IMG/VR virus record: IMGVR_UViG_3300027906_000087
Span: 1-30,348 of that record
Strand: one strand, 5' to 3'
Length of the DNA stretch: 30,348 nt
From: a virus
The number at the start of each line of letters is the position of its first letter. Within the stretch, counting starts at the first letter, position 1. A model generated the notes under the pieces. The model saw only the letters and a program-made list of their open reading frames with translations, made no database searches and was not told the origin of the DNA. Shown here piece after piece: positions 15,003-21,304 of the stretch. Position numbers and translations under genes: made by a program.

Positions 15003-15070
15003 GGCAGTTCGCTGCCATTACTCCCCCAAACCAAGACCAAGGGGTTATAATGTCTTTATCATACAAGTAA
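15003..15070 (+). promoter_or_regulatory. psbA leader: UUCG hairpin and 6-codon upstream ORF
   Basis: A GGCAG-TTCG-CTGCC hairpin (15003-15016) lies about 5 nt from the predicted transcript start. A CCCC/GGGG pairing (15023-15027 with 15041-15044) encloses AAACCAAGACCAA. Then an ATG at 15050 opens a MSLSYK reading frame ending at 15070, with AAGGGG upstream of it, while psbA itself (15092) has no strong Shine-Dalgarno. Structured leaders of cyanophage psbA have been described as the PhotoRC-II motif; this could be a member, but I could not compare it. Confidence 0.45.
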
Positions 15071-15091
15071 ACACCCGCCCTCATTTTTTCA

Positions 15092-16174
15092 ATGACAACT
15101 CTATCAAAAAAAGATAGTGGCCTGTTAGCTGGATGGGACGAGTTTTGCGAATGGGTAACAAGTACAAACAACCGCATCTATGTTGGTTGGTTTGGAGTAT
15201 TAATGATTCCATGCTTGTTAGCTGCCGCTACTTGTTTCATCGTTGCTTTCATAGCTGCGCCTCCCGTCGATATTGACGGAATCAGAGAACCTGTTGCTGG
15301 TTCTTTAATGTTTGGTAATAACATCATCTCTGGTGCTGTTGTTCCTTCAAGTAACGCAATTGGACTACACTTCTATCCCATTTGGGAAGCAGCATCACTC
15401 GATGAGTGGTTGTATAACGGTGGTCCATATCAGTTGGTAATCTTCCACTTCCTTATTGGAATCTCTGCCTACATGGGTAGACAGTGGGAATTATCATATC
15501 GTTTAGGTATGAGACCTTGGATCTGTGTTGCATATTCTGCACCAGTATCTGCTGCATTCGCAGTCTTCCTTGTATATCCATTTGGTCAGGGTTCATTCTC
15601 TGATGGAATGCCACTAGGTATCTCTGGAACATTCAACTTTATGTTTGTCTTCCAAGCAGAGCACAACATTCTTATGCACCCCTTCCATATGGCAGGTGTA
15701 GCAGGTATGTTTGGTGGAGCACTCTTTAGTGCTATGCACGGTTCACTCGTTACATCTTCTCTAATCAGAGAGACTACCGAGAATGAGTCTCAGAACTATG
15801 GTTACAAGTTTGGTCAAGAAGAAGAGACCTATAACATTGTTGCTGCTCATGGATACTTTGGACGTTTGATCTTCCAGTATGCATCATTCAACAACAGTAG
15901 AAGTCTTCACTTCTTCCTAGCATCATTCCCAGTTATTTGTATCTGGCTTACCTCTATGGGTATATGCACGATGGCATTCAACTTGAATGGATTCAACTTC
16001 AACCAGTCTATTGTATCTGCTGATGGTAAGATTGTTCCTACTTGGGCAGACGTTCTAAACAGAGCGAACTTAGGTATGGAAGTTATGCACGAGCGTAATG
16101 CTCATAACTTCCCACTTGATCTCGCTGCTGCTGAGACTAGTACAGTTGCTTTAGTGGCACCTGCTATTGGTTGA
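15092..16174 (+). CDS. psbA: Photosystem II reaction centre protein D1
   Basis: 360 aa, full length and uninterrupted (no intron or homing endonuclease as in some cyanophage psbA genes). With numbering one higher than plant D1, the key residues are all present: Q131 (canonical 130, the low-light D1:1-type Gln), Tyr-Z Y162, Mn ligands D171, E190, H333, E334 and D343, and H191 and H199. The precursor cleavage site is after A345 (PLDLA), leaving a 15-residue C-terminal extension. D1 turns over rapidly in light; the phage copy keeps photosystem II working after host synthesis stops. It has its own promoter and terminator, so it is a single-gene unit. Confidence 0.98.
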   Translation: MTTLSKKDSGLLAGWDEFCEWVTSTNNRIYVGWFGVLMIPCLLAAATCFIVAFIAAPPVDIDGIREPVAGSLMFGNNIISGAVVPSSNAIGLHFYPIWEAASLDEWLYNGGPYQLVIFHFLIGISAYMGRQWELSYRLGMRPWICVAYSAPVSAAFAVFLVYPFGQGSFSDGMPLGISGTFNFMFVFQAEHNILMHPFHMAGVAGMFGGALFSAMHGSLVTSSLIRETTENESQNYGYKFGQEEETYNIVAAHGYFGRLIFQYASFNNSRSLHFFLASFPVICIWLTSMGICTMAFNLNGFNFNQSIVSADGKIVPTWADVLNRANLGMEVMHERNAHNFPLDLAAAETSTVALVAPAIG

Positions 16175-16197
16175 TCGCTGATCATCTGTTATAATAA

Positions 16198-16220
16198 GGG
16201 GGTTCAATACCCCCTTTTTT
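16198..16220 (+). terminator. psbA terminator
   Basis: GGGGGT (16198-16203), TCAAT loop, ACCCCC (16209-16214), then TTTTTTC. The next gene's ATG is 1 nt after the T-run. A TATAAT at 16190-16195 just upstream could be a -10 box for that gene, with its start point inside the hairpin. Confidence 0.88.
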
Positions 16221-16221
16221 C

Positions 16222-16428
16222 ATGCAAATTCCTGCTGATCTAGGTGACAACGCAACATACGAGGACTATCTTGAGGAAGCAAAACTCGCTGCTTTCTATG
16301 CAGCAGAGGACACTGATGAACAAATTGTTCAGATGCTTGTTAGAGATGAGGACTTTATGATCAATCAACAAGGATGGAGTCTCGATATTAATGAGGCCAT
16401 TCGTATAGTCAAGGAGTTACGTTCCTGA
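16222..16428 (+). CDS. Small acidic protein downstream of psbA
   Basis: 68 aa, acidic and helical (MQIPADLGDNATYEDYLEEA ... INEAIRIVKELRS). No Cys, membrane segment or known motif. It starts directly after the psbA terminator with no room for a Shine-Dalgarno sequence except the GGGGG of the hairpin, so expression may rely on read-through. A second terminator follows it. I do not recognise the family. Confidence 0.65.
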   Translation: MQIPADLGDNATYEDYLEEAKLAAFYAAEDTDEQIVQMLVRDEDFMINQQGWSLDINEAIRIVKELRS

Positions 16429-16434
16429 TATGTT

Positions 16435-16458
16435 GGAGACCTTCGGGTCTCCTTTTTT
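16435..16458 (+). terminator. Intrinsic terminator with UUCG loop
   Basis: GGAGACC-TTCG-GGTCTCC (16435-16452) followed by TTTTTT: a 7-bp perfect stem with a stable tetraloop. Confidence 0.92.
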
Positions 16459-16463
16459 ATGCC

Positions 16464-16471
16464 AATAAATA
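16464..16471 (+). promoter_or_regulatory. Possible late promoter motif
   Basis: AATAAATA directly after the terminator and 2 nt before the first ATG of the zinc-finger gene. If used, translation would start at a later in-frame ATG (16485 or 16494), so this is weaker than the other late motifs. Confidence 0.35.
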
Positions 16472-16472
16472 A

Positions 16473-16820
16473 ATGCATGATAGAATGCATGATATGGATT
16501 TAGAACAGCAAGTTTGGATGGAACATCTGATGTTGCTTGAAAGAGATTGTAGAGTATGTGGAAAGAAGAAGATACTTCTTGATGATTTCTATAGATGTAG
16601 AAAAGATCCAACAAAAATTTCTTCCTATTCTTATGAGTGTAAGGAATGCACCAAGTCAAGAGTAGCAAGTAACTGTAAGATAGGAACGTGTTCCATTTGT
16701 TCCACTGCTGACGTGAGGTTGGCAGGGGATATCTGTAAGCATTGTAACAGGGGTCTGACAGAGTTTGGAAACAACGTTGACATGCTGAGGAAGGCCGTGC
16801 TATACTTGGAGCAACCTTAA
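16473..16820 (+). CDS. Zinc-binding protein related to recombination endonuclease VII
   Basis: 115 aa. Three pairs of cysteines: CRVC (27-30), CKEC and CSIC in the middle, and CKHC near residue 91. The C-terminal block CKHCNRGLTEFGNNVDMLRKAVLYLE matches the end of phage endonuclease VII proteins (CxxCNxxLGxFxDdxxxLxxAxxYL), which resolve branched DNA. The first half (CGKKKILLDDFYRC ... YECKECTKSR) resembles zinc ribbons of HNH proteins. The catalytic DHxH segment expected before CKHCN is missing, so it may bind DNA without cutting. Start could be 16473, 16485 or 16494. Confidence 0.6.
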   Translation: MHDRMHDMDLEQQVWMEHLMLLERDCRVCGKKKILLDDFYRCRKDPTKISSYSYECKECTKSRVASNCKIGTCSICSTADVRLAGDICKHCNRGLTEFGNNVDMLRKAVLYLEQP

Positions 16821-16827
16821 GGAACCT

Positions 16828-16917
16828 ATGCATCTCATACTACCTATTATCTGTATCATACTTATTAGTATGGCAATTGTTTATAGTATTATTCACAGAT
16901 ACGATCCTCATTCATGA
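16828..16917 (+). CDS. 29-aa single-pass membrane peptide
   Basis: MHLILPIICIILISMAIVYS followed by IIHRYDPHS: one hydrophobic helix with a short polar C-terminus. AAGGA lies 5-9 nt upstream of the ATG. The stop overlaps the next start (ATGA). Very small, but the Shine-Dalgarno and coupling support it. Confidence 0.5.
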   Translation: MHLILPIICIILISMAIVYSIIHRYDPHS

Positions 16918-17231
16918 GCAAAATAGATACACAGGGCATGGGTGCTCCCATGTCACCAGAAGACCTTGCTAAATGGAAGGCAGCAGGTGGTAATAAAAAA
17001 GAATATAAACCTGCCATTGTCAAACCACGAAGACTCTTTACTGAGACTTATGCTAAGGAGATGAAGATCCTTATCAATGAAGTTCTAGATGAGAGAGAAT
17101 ATAAAAAGAGAATGCAAGGATCATATGATGTTGGAGGATATGAATTACCTCCATCATACTTCGACACTGAACACTTCACGTATCGTGTTGGAGAAGAAGA
17201 ACCACCTTATGAAGATTGGAGTCAACCATGA
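16914..17231 (+). CDS. Hypothetical protein
   Basis: 105 aa. N-terminus SPEDLAKWKAAGGNKKEYKP, then a basic helix (RRLFTETYAKEMKILINEVLDEREYKKRM), then a Tyr/Pro/Glu-rich end (YRVGEEEPPYEDWSQP). No motif or membrane segment. Coupled to both neighbours by ATGA overlaps. I do not recognise the family. Confidence 0.6.
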   Translation: MSKIDTQGMGAPMSPEDLAKWKAAGGNKKEYKPAIVKPRRLFTETYAKEMKILINEVLDEREYKKRMQGSYDVGGYELPPSYFDTEHFTYRVGEEEPPYEDWSQP

Positions 17232-17383
17232 TTAGAAAATGGATTAAAGGTATCGTCAAGGAAGCACTCATTGAATGGGAACAGGAAGTAGAGTACCTTG
17301 GTCGAACTGGATACAAGTGGGAGAACAATCAATGGGTTCCTACTCAGACACAACCATTACGTTTGGATGAGATACAAGAATGA
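17228..17383 (+). CDS. Small hypothetical protein
   Basis: 51 aa (MIRKWIKGIVKEALIEWEQE ... YKWENNQWVPTQTQ). A short amphipathic helix at the N-terminus is followed by an aromatic/polar part. ATGA overlaps at both ends place it in the co-translated run leading to purN. Function unknown. Confidence 0.55.
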   Translation: MIRKWIKGIVKEALIEWEQEVEYLGRTGYKWENNQWVPTQTQPLRLDEIQE

Positions 17384-17559
17384 GCAGAGAAATTCCTACT
17401 AAAGATTACATGCAAGCAGGTTGGGACTCTGGCCCTACTGGTTGCCATCCATACCAGCGTGGAAGTAGGCACAATAAAATTGGTATGTGGATTATGTGGA
17501 CCTACTATGTTATATTCGTAGCTATGGTTGTTAGATTAATTTGGGTATTAAACACATGA
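17380..17559 (+). CDS. Small single-pass membrane protein
   Basis: 59 aa. A polar N-terminus (MSREIPTKDYMQAGWDSGPT) and a C-terminal hydrophobic helix at about residues 35-57 (IGMWIMWTYYVIFVAMVVRL). Overlaps both neighbours by ATGA. Function unknown. Confidence 0.55.
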   Translation: MSREIPTKDYMQAGWDSGPTGCHPYQRGSRHNKIGMWIMWTYYVIFVAMVVRLIWVLNT

Positions 17560-17735
17560 GATTAACTGCTGAAATAATTAAAGAGATACAGTTAGCAATG
17601 GTACATACCAAGAAGGATGGCACTGTTAATTGGCATGATGGTGACGAGATAGATGTCTGTCTCGCTGGTACATTTGCTGGTGATAAATTCATTACTATCA
17701 TCAATAGAACACGTAGTAACACAACGAGAAAATAA
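17556..17735 (+). CDS. Small hypothetical protein
   Basis: 59 aa from the ATG at 17556, chosen because it overlaps the upstream stop (ATGA) as its neighbours do; a TTG at 17541 is less likely. MRLTAEIIKEIQLAMVHTKK is helical, then a beta-like region (DEIDVCLAGTFAGDKFITII) and a basic end. No family recognised. Confidence 0.55.
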   Translation: MRLTAEIIKEIQLAMVHTKKDGTVNWHDGDEIDVCLAGTFAGDKFITIINRTRSNTTRK

Positions 17736-17806
17736 TGTGGTATATAATAGGGTGGACAATAGTTACAATGTGGTTACTATCTAAACTGGGGGTGTTTAAA
17801 AAATGA
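17735..17806 (+). CDS. 23-aa hydrophobic peptide ahead of purN
   Basis: MWYIIGWTIVTMWLLSKLGV plus FKK: one short membrane helix with a basic end. Its start overlaps the previous stop (TAATG) and its stop overlaps the purN start (ATGA). It could be a real micropeptide or mainly serve translational coupling to purN. Confidence 0.4.
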   Translation: MWYIIGWTIVTMWLLSKLGVFKK

Positions 17807-18324
17807 GACTAGGAGTAATGTGTTCAGGTGAGGGAACCAACTTCGAGAACATAGTACATTCATGCCCTAAGCATGATGTTGTACTCATGGTATACAACAA
17901 AAAGAAATGTGGTGCAAAGAGAAGAGCAGATCTGTTGGACATACCATCAGTTCGTATTGCTAGTAAGGATGAAGATGACATCATCAAGATCTTTGAAGCA
18001 TACAATGTTGATATAATTGTCATGGCAGGATGGATGAGAGTCATGACCAAGAAATTCTGTGAAGCATTTCCTGGTAGAATAATTAATCTACATCCATCAT
18101 TACTTCCTAAGTACAAGGGACTCCATGCTATTGAGCAGGCCATTGAAGCAGGTGAACAGACCACAGGATGCACTGTGCATTTTGTTACTGAAGAACTTGA
18201 CTCAGGTGCTATAATAAAACAGCAGGAAGTACCAATACTTCCAGGTGATAATGTTAAGACTGTCACTAGGGCAGTACAACAATGTGAACATCAACTTTTA
18301 CCTCTAGTTATTAATGCATTATGA
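17803..18324 (+). CDS. purN: Phosphoribosylglycinamide formyltransferase (GART)
   Basis: 173 aa, slightly shorter than bacterial PurN (about 190-210). It transfers formyl from 10-formyl-THF to GAR in the third step of de novo purine synthesis. The catalytic residues are N95 and H97 (IINLHPSLLPKYKG) and D133 (ELDSGAII); the N-terminal phosphate-binding loop is MCSGEGTNFENI. It overlaps purC by 4 nt. Cyanophages commonly carry purine synthesis genes, which should raise nucleotide supply for phage DNA. Confidence 0.95.
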   Translation: MRLGVMCSGEGTNFENIVHSCPKHDVVLMVYNKKKCGAKRRADLLDIPSVRIASKDEDDIIKIFEAYNVDIIVMAGWMRVMTKKFCEAFPGRIINLHPSLLPKYKGLHAIEQAIEAGEQTTGCTVHFVTEELDSGAIIKQQEVPILPGDNVKTVTRAVQQCEHQLLPLVINAL

Positions 18325-19031
18325 CTGATACTCAAATTATTAAAGGAAAAGTAAAGACTGTATTCACTACGTCTGAACCTGATGTAGTTCTCATACAATA
18401 TGAGGATAGAGTTACTGCTGGTAATGGTAAGAAAGAATTGTGGATAGAAGATAAAGGTAAAGTCTGTTGTGAGATTTCTAAGATTCTTTTTGAAAAGATA
18501 ACAGAGGTAGGAATTCCTAATCATTATATTGATATGATTCCTGTAAGTATTATGTCTTGCAAGAAGGTAGATATCATTCCACTTGAAGTGGTAGTTAGAA
18601 ATCTTGCTGCTGGTTCTATTGTCAGACAGACAACGATTGAAGAAGGTACTGAATTTAAATGGCCATTGATTGAGTTCTTTTTAAAGGATGATGCCAAGGA
18701 TGATCCACTACTAACAACAGATCGCATCATTCAGATGGGATATAATATGGAAGTAGTAGGTGAGATGGAGATCATGGCACGAGAAGTTAATCTTCTATTA
18801 CAGCAGACCTTTGATTCTATTGGTCTTACACTTGTTGATTTTAAATTGGAGTTTGGATACGATGCTAACAAGAATATACTCCTTGCTGATGAACTATCAC
18901 CTGATGGAATGCGGCTTTGGAGAGAAGGTCAGAGTTTTGACAAAGATCTTTTTCGAGAGGAGAAGGGAAGTTTAATAGATGCATACAAATACATACTAGA
19001 ACAACTAAAGGATTTACATAATGAACATTAA
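18321..19031 (+). CDS. purC: SAICAR synthetase
   Basis: 236 aa, the usual bacterial length. It joins aspartate to CAIR using ATP in purine synthesis. Family blocks are present: the N-terminal KGKVKTVFTTSEPDVVLIQYEDRVTAGNG (shown in part), NHYIDMIPVS, EVVVRNLAAGS, DDPLLTTD and ELSPDGMRLW. It overlaps purN (ATGA) and the glutaredoxin gene (11 nt), so the three form one translational unit. Confidence 0.95.
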   Translation: MTDTQIIKGKVKTVFTTSEPDVVLIQYEDRVTAGNGKKELWIEDKGKVCCEISKILFEKITEVGIPNHYIDMIPVSIMSCKKVDIIPLEVVVRNLAAGSIVRQTTIEEGTEFKWPLIEFFLKDDAKDDPLLTTDRIIQMGYNMEVVGEMEIMAREVNLLLQQTFDSIGLTLVDFKLEFGYDANKNILLADELSPDGMRLWREGQSFDKDLFREEKGSLIDAYKYILEQLKDLHNEH

Positions 19032-19287
19032 ACTTTATACTACCACTGGATGTGGGTATTGTATTAAGATGAAGGAACTCTTTAAGAGAGCAGAGATAGA
19101 AGACTATGAAGAGATAGTGATAGGTAATGATGATAAAGTAAAAAGACACGAACTCATTACAAAATATCCTATGGCCTATGGGTATCCTTTCGTTACTATT
19201 GATGAAGAACCTATTGGTAGTCTAGTTGAGGTAGCAAAATGGATGTTGAAGGAAGGATTTATACAATCCCCTAAAAAAGATGGATGA
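19021..19287 (+). CDS. grxC: Glutaredoxin
   Basis: 88 aa with the dithiol active site C11-G-Y-C14 (TTGCGYCIKMKELF), a TxP-like 'YPFVTIDEEPIGS' cis-proline region and the conserved Gly-Ser after it. Glutaredoxins in T4-like phages supply electrons to ribonucleotide reductase. It overlaps purC by 11 nt. The symbol is by analogy; phage copies are often named grx or nrdC. Confidence 0.88.
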   Translation: MNIKLYTTTGCGYCIKMKELFKRAEIEDYEEIVIGNDDKVKRHELITKYPMAYGYPFVTIDEEPIGSLVEVAKWMLKEGFIQSPKKDG

Positions 19288-19450
19288 ACTCAAAATAAAT
19301 AGAGGTGTCGAGTTTATGCTCAGGAGGGCAGATAAAAAGGTACCAAAACCAGCACCTAAAAAGAAAGGTTTTCACATTAAAAAAATATTCATCCTTCTGA
19401 AACGAAAGTTTTATTTAAACTTTGAATTTAGGTGGGAGTCACACAAATAG
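19280..19450 (+). CDS. Small basic protein
   Basis: 56 aa, very Lys/Arg-rich (RRADKKVPKPAPKKKG, HIKKIFILLKRKF). It overlaps the glutaredoxin stop by 8 nt; an alternative ATG at 19284 is out of frame. Such a protein could bind nucleic acid or membrane, but no family is recognised. Confidence 0.5.
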   Translation: MDELKINRGVEFMLRRADKKVPKPAPKKKGFHIKKIFILLKRKFYLNFEFRWESHK

Positions 19451-19464
19451 TTTGGAGTTGAACC

Positions 19465-19692
19465 ATGACACCAGAGATCATTTACTTCTCGGCCATTACA
19501 TCTGTTCTAGTTTTATTAGTAGGAGGTGTAGTTGGTTGGTTAGGAAGACAAGCATTCAACGAACATATCTATGTTCAGGCAGCACAAGCAGAATCATTAC
19601 ATCCTGAGATGTATGATGAAGATGGTCGCTGGATCAACGAAGAGTTACTCTCTGTCCGCTTCATAGATGAGGATGAGATAGAAGAGGAATAA
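19465..19692 (+). CDS. Small membrane-anchored acidic protein
   Basis: 75 aa. Residues about 5-26 form a hydrophobic helix (IYFSAITSVLVLLVGGVVGWL), followed by an acidic soluble tail (MYDEDGRWINEELLSVRFID and EDEIEEE). Single-pass topology with the tail probably cytoplasmic. GGAGT-type Shine-Dalgarno sequence upstream. Function unknown; the sequence style is typical of conserved cyanophage small proteins. Confidence 0.65.
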   Translation: MTPEIIYFSAITSVLVLLVGGVVGWLGRQAFNEHIYVQAAQAESLHPEMYDEDGRWINEELLSVRFIDEDEIEEE

Positions 19693-19717
19693 ATAAAGTT
19701 ATATTATCTTATGAGAC

Positions 19718-20149
19718 ATGCAATTATTAATGAATGAAATCTTACAAAAAGTAAGCAATGCGAAAACAAAAGCGCAGAAGATCAAACTCCTACAGGAGAT
19801 GAACTCTCCAGCATTAAGAGCAATTCTTATTGCTAATTTTGATGAGAGTGTGATTTCTATGCTTCCACCAGGTGATGTTCCGTACAAGGAGAATGATGCA
19901 CCAGAAGAAACAGAGCATACTAAACTCATTCAAGAGTATCGTAAACTCTACTTGTTCTTTAAAGGTGGTGCTAACATAAGTCAGACACGTCGTGAAACTC
20001 TATTCATTCAGATGTTAGAGGGACTTCATAAAGGTGAGGCCGAAGTTTTATGTCTTGTAAAAGATAGAAAGATCGGTAAGCGTTGGAAGATAACTAGACA
20101 GTGTGTAGAAGAAGCATTTCCATCAATCCAATGGGGGAATAGAAGTTGA
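19718..20149 (+). CDS. Conserved cyanophage protein (DUF6433-like)
   Basis: 143 aa from the ATG at 19718; an ATG at 19730 (MNEILQKVSNAKTKAQKIKL) is equally possible and looks more like the family start. Conserved-looking blocks are NSPALRAILIANFDESVISMLP, LYLFFKGGANISQTRRETLF and QCVEEAFPSIQWGNR. I recall this as a conserved T4-like cyanophage family (DUF6433) with no known function. Mostly helical, no Cys motif except isolated residues. Confidence 0.7.
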   Translation: MQLLMNEILQKVSNAKTKAQKIKLLQEMNSPALRAILIANFDESVISMLPPGDVPYKENDAPEETEHTKLIQEYRKLYLFFKGGANISQTRRETLFIQMLEGLHKGEAEVLCLVKDRKIGKRWKITRQCVEEAFPSIQWGNRS

Positions 20150-20442
20150 CTATCACAGTTGTCCATGAGAAGTGTGATGTTAAGGTAGCTAACACAAGAG
20201 ATCTACCTTACTCTGCATACATTGTTCAGTACGAACAAGAAGGTAAGATTCATCATGATATTGCTGTTGGTGATAAGGCCGCAGATGTTTTTGATCATTA
20301 CTATGATAAGTATAAGAAGGGATTAAAATGGATGAAGCAAAGTGATGGTACTGTAAGACCAAAACTTTGGAACAATCCTAATGAACCTGTGAAACCTAAA
20401 AGGAAGAAACGTAAAAAACCATCAGCATCGGAGGAAGGATAA
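20146..20442 (+). CDS. Hypothetical protein with basic tail
   Basis: 98 aa with a TTG start overlapping the previous stop (TTGA); GGGGGA lies about 13 nt upstream, and no in-frame ATG exists near the 5' end. A beta-rich first half (DLPYSAYIVQYEQEGKIHHD) is followed by a helix and a very basic tail (KPKRKKRKKPSASEEG). The pattern suggests nucleic-acid binding, which is inference only. Its stop overlaps the next ATG. Confidence 0.55.
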   Translation: MTITVVHEKCDVKVANTRDLPYSAYIVQYEQEGKIHHDIAVGDKAADVFDHYYDKYKKGLKWMKQSDGTVRPKLWNNPNEPVKPKRKKRKKPSASEEG

Positions 20443-20705
20443 TGGATTCACATCCATATGGTATGTGGGCAATCCACTACTGTAAAGTTGAAGACATAAC
20501 TAAATGGAATGTTATGAAGAGACGTAACAGTGATGGTGTCTTAGTGTCTGCTAAAATATATGATGATGTGTTTAGGTTTAAAAAGTATCACGATGCTTTT
20601 GAATTCTGTAGACTAATGAATGCAGAAGAGCCACAGGTTTACGATTCTAAACCAGCAAGAGTTTGTAAGACAGGTGTAGATAAATTTTATCTCTCTAATA
20701 ACTAA
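20442..20705 (+). CDS. Hypothetical protein
   Basis: 87 aa (MDSHPYGMWAIHYCKVEDIT...), preceded by GGAGGAAGG, the strongest Shine-Dalgarno in the neighbourhood. Mixed alpha/beta character with scattered aromatic residues; no motif recognised. It overlaps the genes on both sides by one base. Confidence 0.6.
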   Translation: MDSHPYGMWAIHYCKVEDITKWNVMKRRNSDGVLVSAKIYDDVFRFKKYHDAFEFCRLMNAEEPQVYDSKPARVCKTGVDKFYLSNN

Positions 20706-20857
20706 TGTTATCTAAGGAATATAGATTGAGATTGGTGGAGATAGTATGTCGCATGAAATTAAATAGAGAAGTATCTCTTGCAGAAAGAATATGGGTACAG
20801 AAATTGTGTACCCATAACAGATCCGCAGCAGGGATACGAGATAGATTCTTAAGTTAA
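20705..20857 (+). CDS. Small basic protein
   Basis: 50 aa (MLSKEYRLRLVEIVCRMKLN...), helical and basic. Starts on the last base of the previous stop (TAATG). It ends the co-directional run that began at 16.5 kb. No family recognised. Confidence 0.5.
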   Translation: MLSKEYRLRLVEIVCRMKLNREVSLAERIWVQKLCTHNRSAAGIRDRFLS

Positions 20858-20888
20858 TATTAAATTGTAGTCATTTATACTATTTTAC

Positions 20889-20918
20889 TTGACTAAATAC
20901 TGAAGAGTGTGTTACTAT
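20889..20918 (+). promoter_or_regulatory. Promoter of the riboswitch-peptide cassette
   Basis: TTGACT (20889-20894), 18-nt spacer and TACTAT (20913-20918). The same TTACTAT -10 region follows the TTGACA of psbA. The transcript would begin just before the riboswitch-like RNA. Confidence 0.55.
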
Positions 20919-20927
20919 TAACACATA

Positions 20928-21008
20928 CGTTCAACCCCTTTGGGGTCGCAAGTAAGTCGCGGAACGGATACGTTCATCCCTTCGGGGACGCACACGACTA
21001 AAGGAACG
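20928..21008 (+). ncRNA. Glutamine riboswitch-like RNA (glnA / Downstream-peptide type)
   Basis: The 5' half reads CGTTC-A-ACCCC-TTT-GGGGT-CGCAAGTAAG and the 3' end CTAAAGGAACGG. This is the pattern of glutamine aptamers: P1 CGTTC/GGAACG, a short P2 hairpin, the conserved CGnAAGTAGG-like joint, then CCGAAGGAACG. Between the halves is a second CGTTCATCCC-TTC-GGGGA hairpin plus an inner GGAACG, so it can be read as two tandem copies (20928-20966 and 20971-21008) or one aptamer with a long P3 arm (AGTCG 20954-20958 with CGACT 20995-20999). It lies between a promoter and a 49-aa peptide gene, the standard context of this class. Confidence 0.75.
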
Positions 21009-21043
21009 GGCCTTAAAATCCAACTACTTTAGGAGAAAATCCA

Positions 21044-21193
21044 ATGGCAAAAGTCACTTACAGGGGTGTCACCTATGACACCGAGAACCGTCCTAACAAG
21101 ACAGTAAAACCACATGAGCATGTGGAGACTTACAGGGGAGTAAAATTCCTTGTAGATACTGAAGGACACAAGAGAGTTCTCGTTGCTGCATAA
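21044..21193 (+). CDS. DUF4278-like peptide under riboswitch control
   Basis: 49 aa, MAKVTYRGVTYDTENRPNKT through RVLVAA, with AGGAG 8 nt upstream of the ATG. The TYRGVxYD motif matches the short cyanobacterial peptides (DUF4278) often found downstream of glutamine riboswitches. A second TYRGVKFLVDTE at residues 29-40 makes it an internal two-copy design. Related peptides in cyanobacteria interact with nitrogen metabolism; in a phage this may tune host glutamine synthesis, which is inference. Promoter, riboswitch and terminator make it a single-gene unit. Confidence 0.8.
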   Translation: MAKVTYRGVTYDTENRPNKTVKPHEHVETYRGVKFLVDTEGHKRVLVAA

Positions 21194-21220
21194 CCAAAAA
21201 TCACAATGTGATTTCCCAAA

Positions 21221-21249
21221 TCCAGGAAAATTTTTTCCTGGATTTTTTT
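21221..21249 (+). terminator. Intrinsic terminator
   Basis: TCCAGGAAAA/TTTTCCTGGA with a 2-nt nominal loop (so effectively an 8-bp stem) followed by seven T. An AAATCAC/GTGATTT hairpin precedes it (21199-21215). Confidence 0.9.
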
Positions 21250-21277
21250 GTTGCAAAAGTCGTTCACCTGTGCTATC

Positions 21278-21284
21278 ATAAATA
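21278..21284 (+). promoter_or_regulatory. T4-type late promoter motif
   Basis: ATAAATA, 20 nt upstream of the 71-aa gene and just after a terminator, in the context GCTATCATAAATATT. Confidence 0.55.
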
Positions 21285-21304
21285 TTAAGTAACATTACTC
21301 AGTT

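Noticed and set aside
15092-16174. Group I intron or homing endonuclease in psbA
   Set aside because: The D1 reading frame is complete and continuous with all expected residues.
16417-16833. 138-codon minus-strand ORF opposite the zinc-finger gene
   Set aside because: It would span a terminator and the plus-strand gene has ordered Cys pairs; the reverse frame shows no motif.
17796-18266. 156-codon minus-strand ORF opposite purN
   Set aside because: purN on the plus strand has all catalytic residues; the reverse frame is Ser/Leu-rich shadow sequence.
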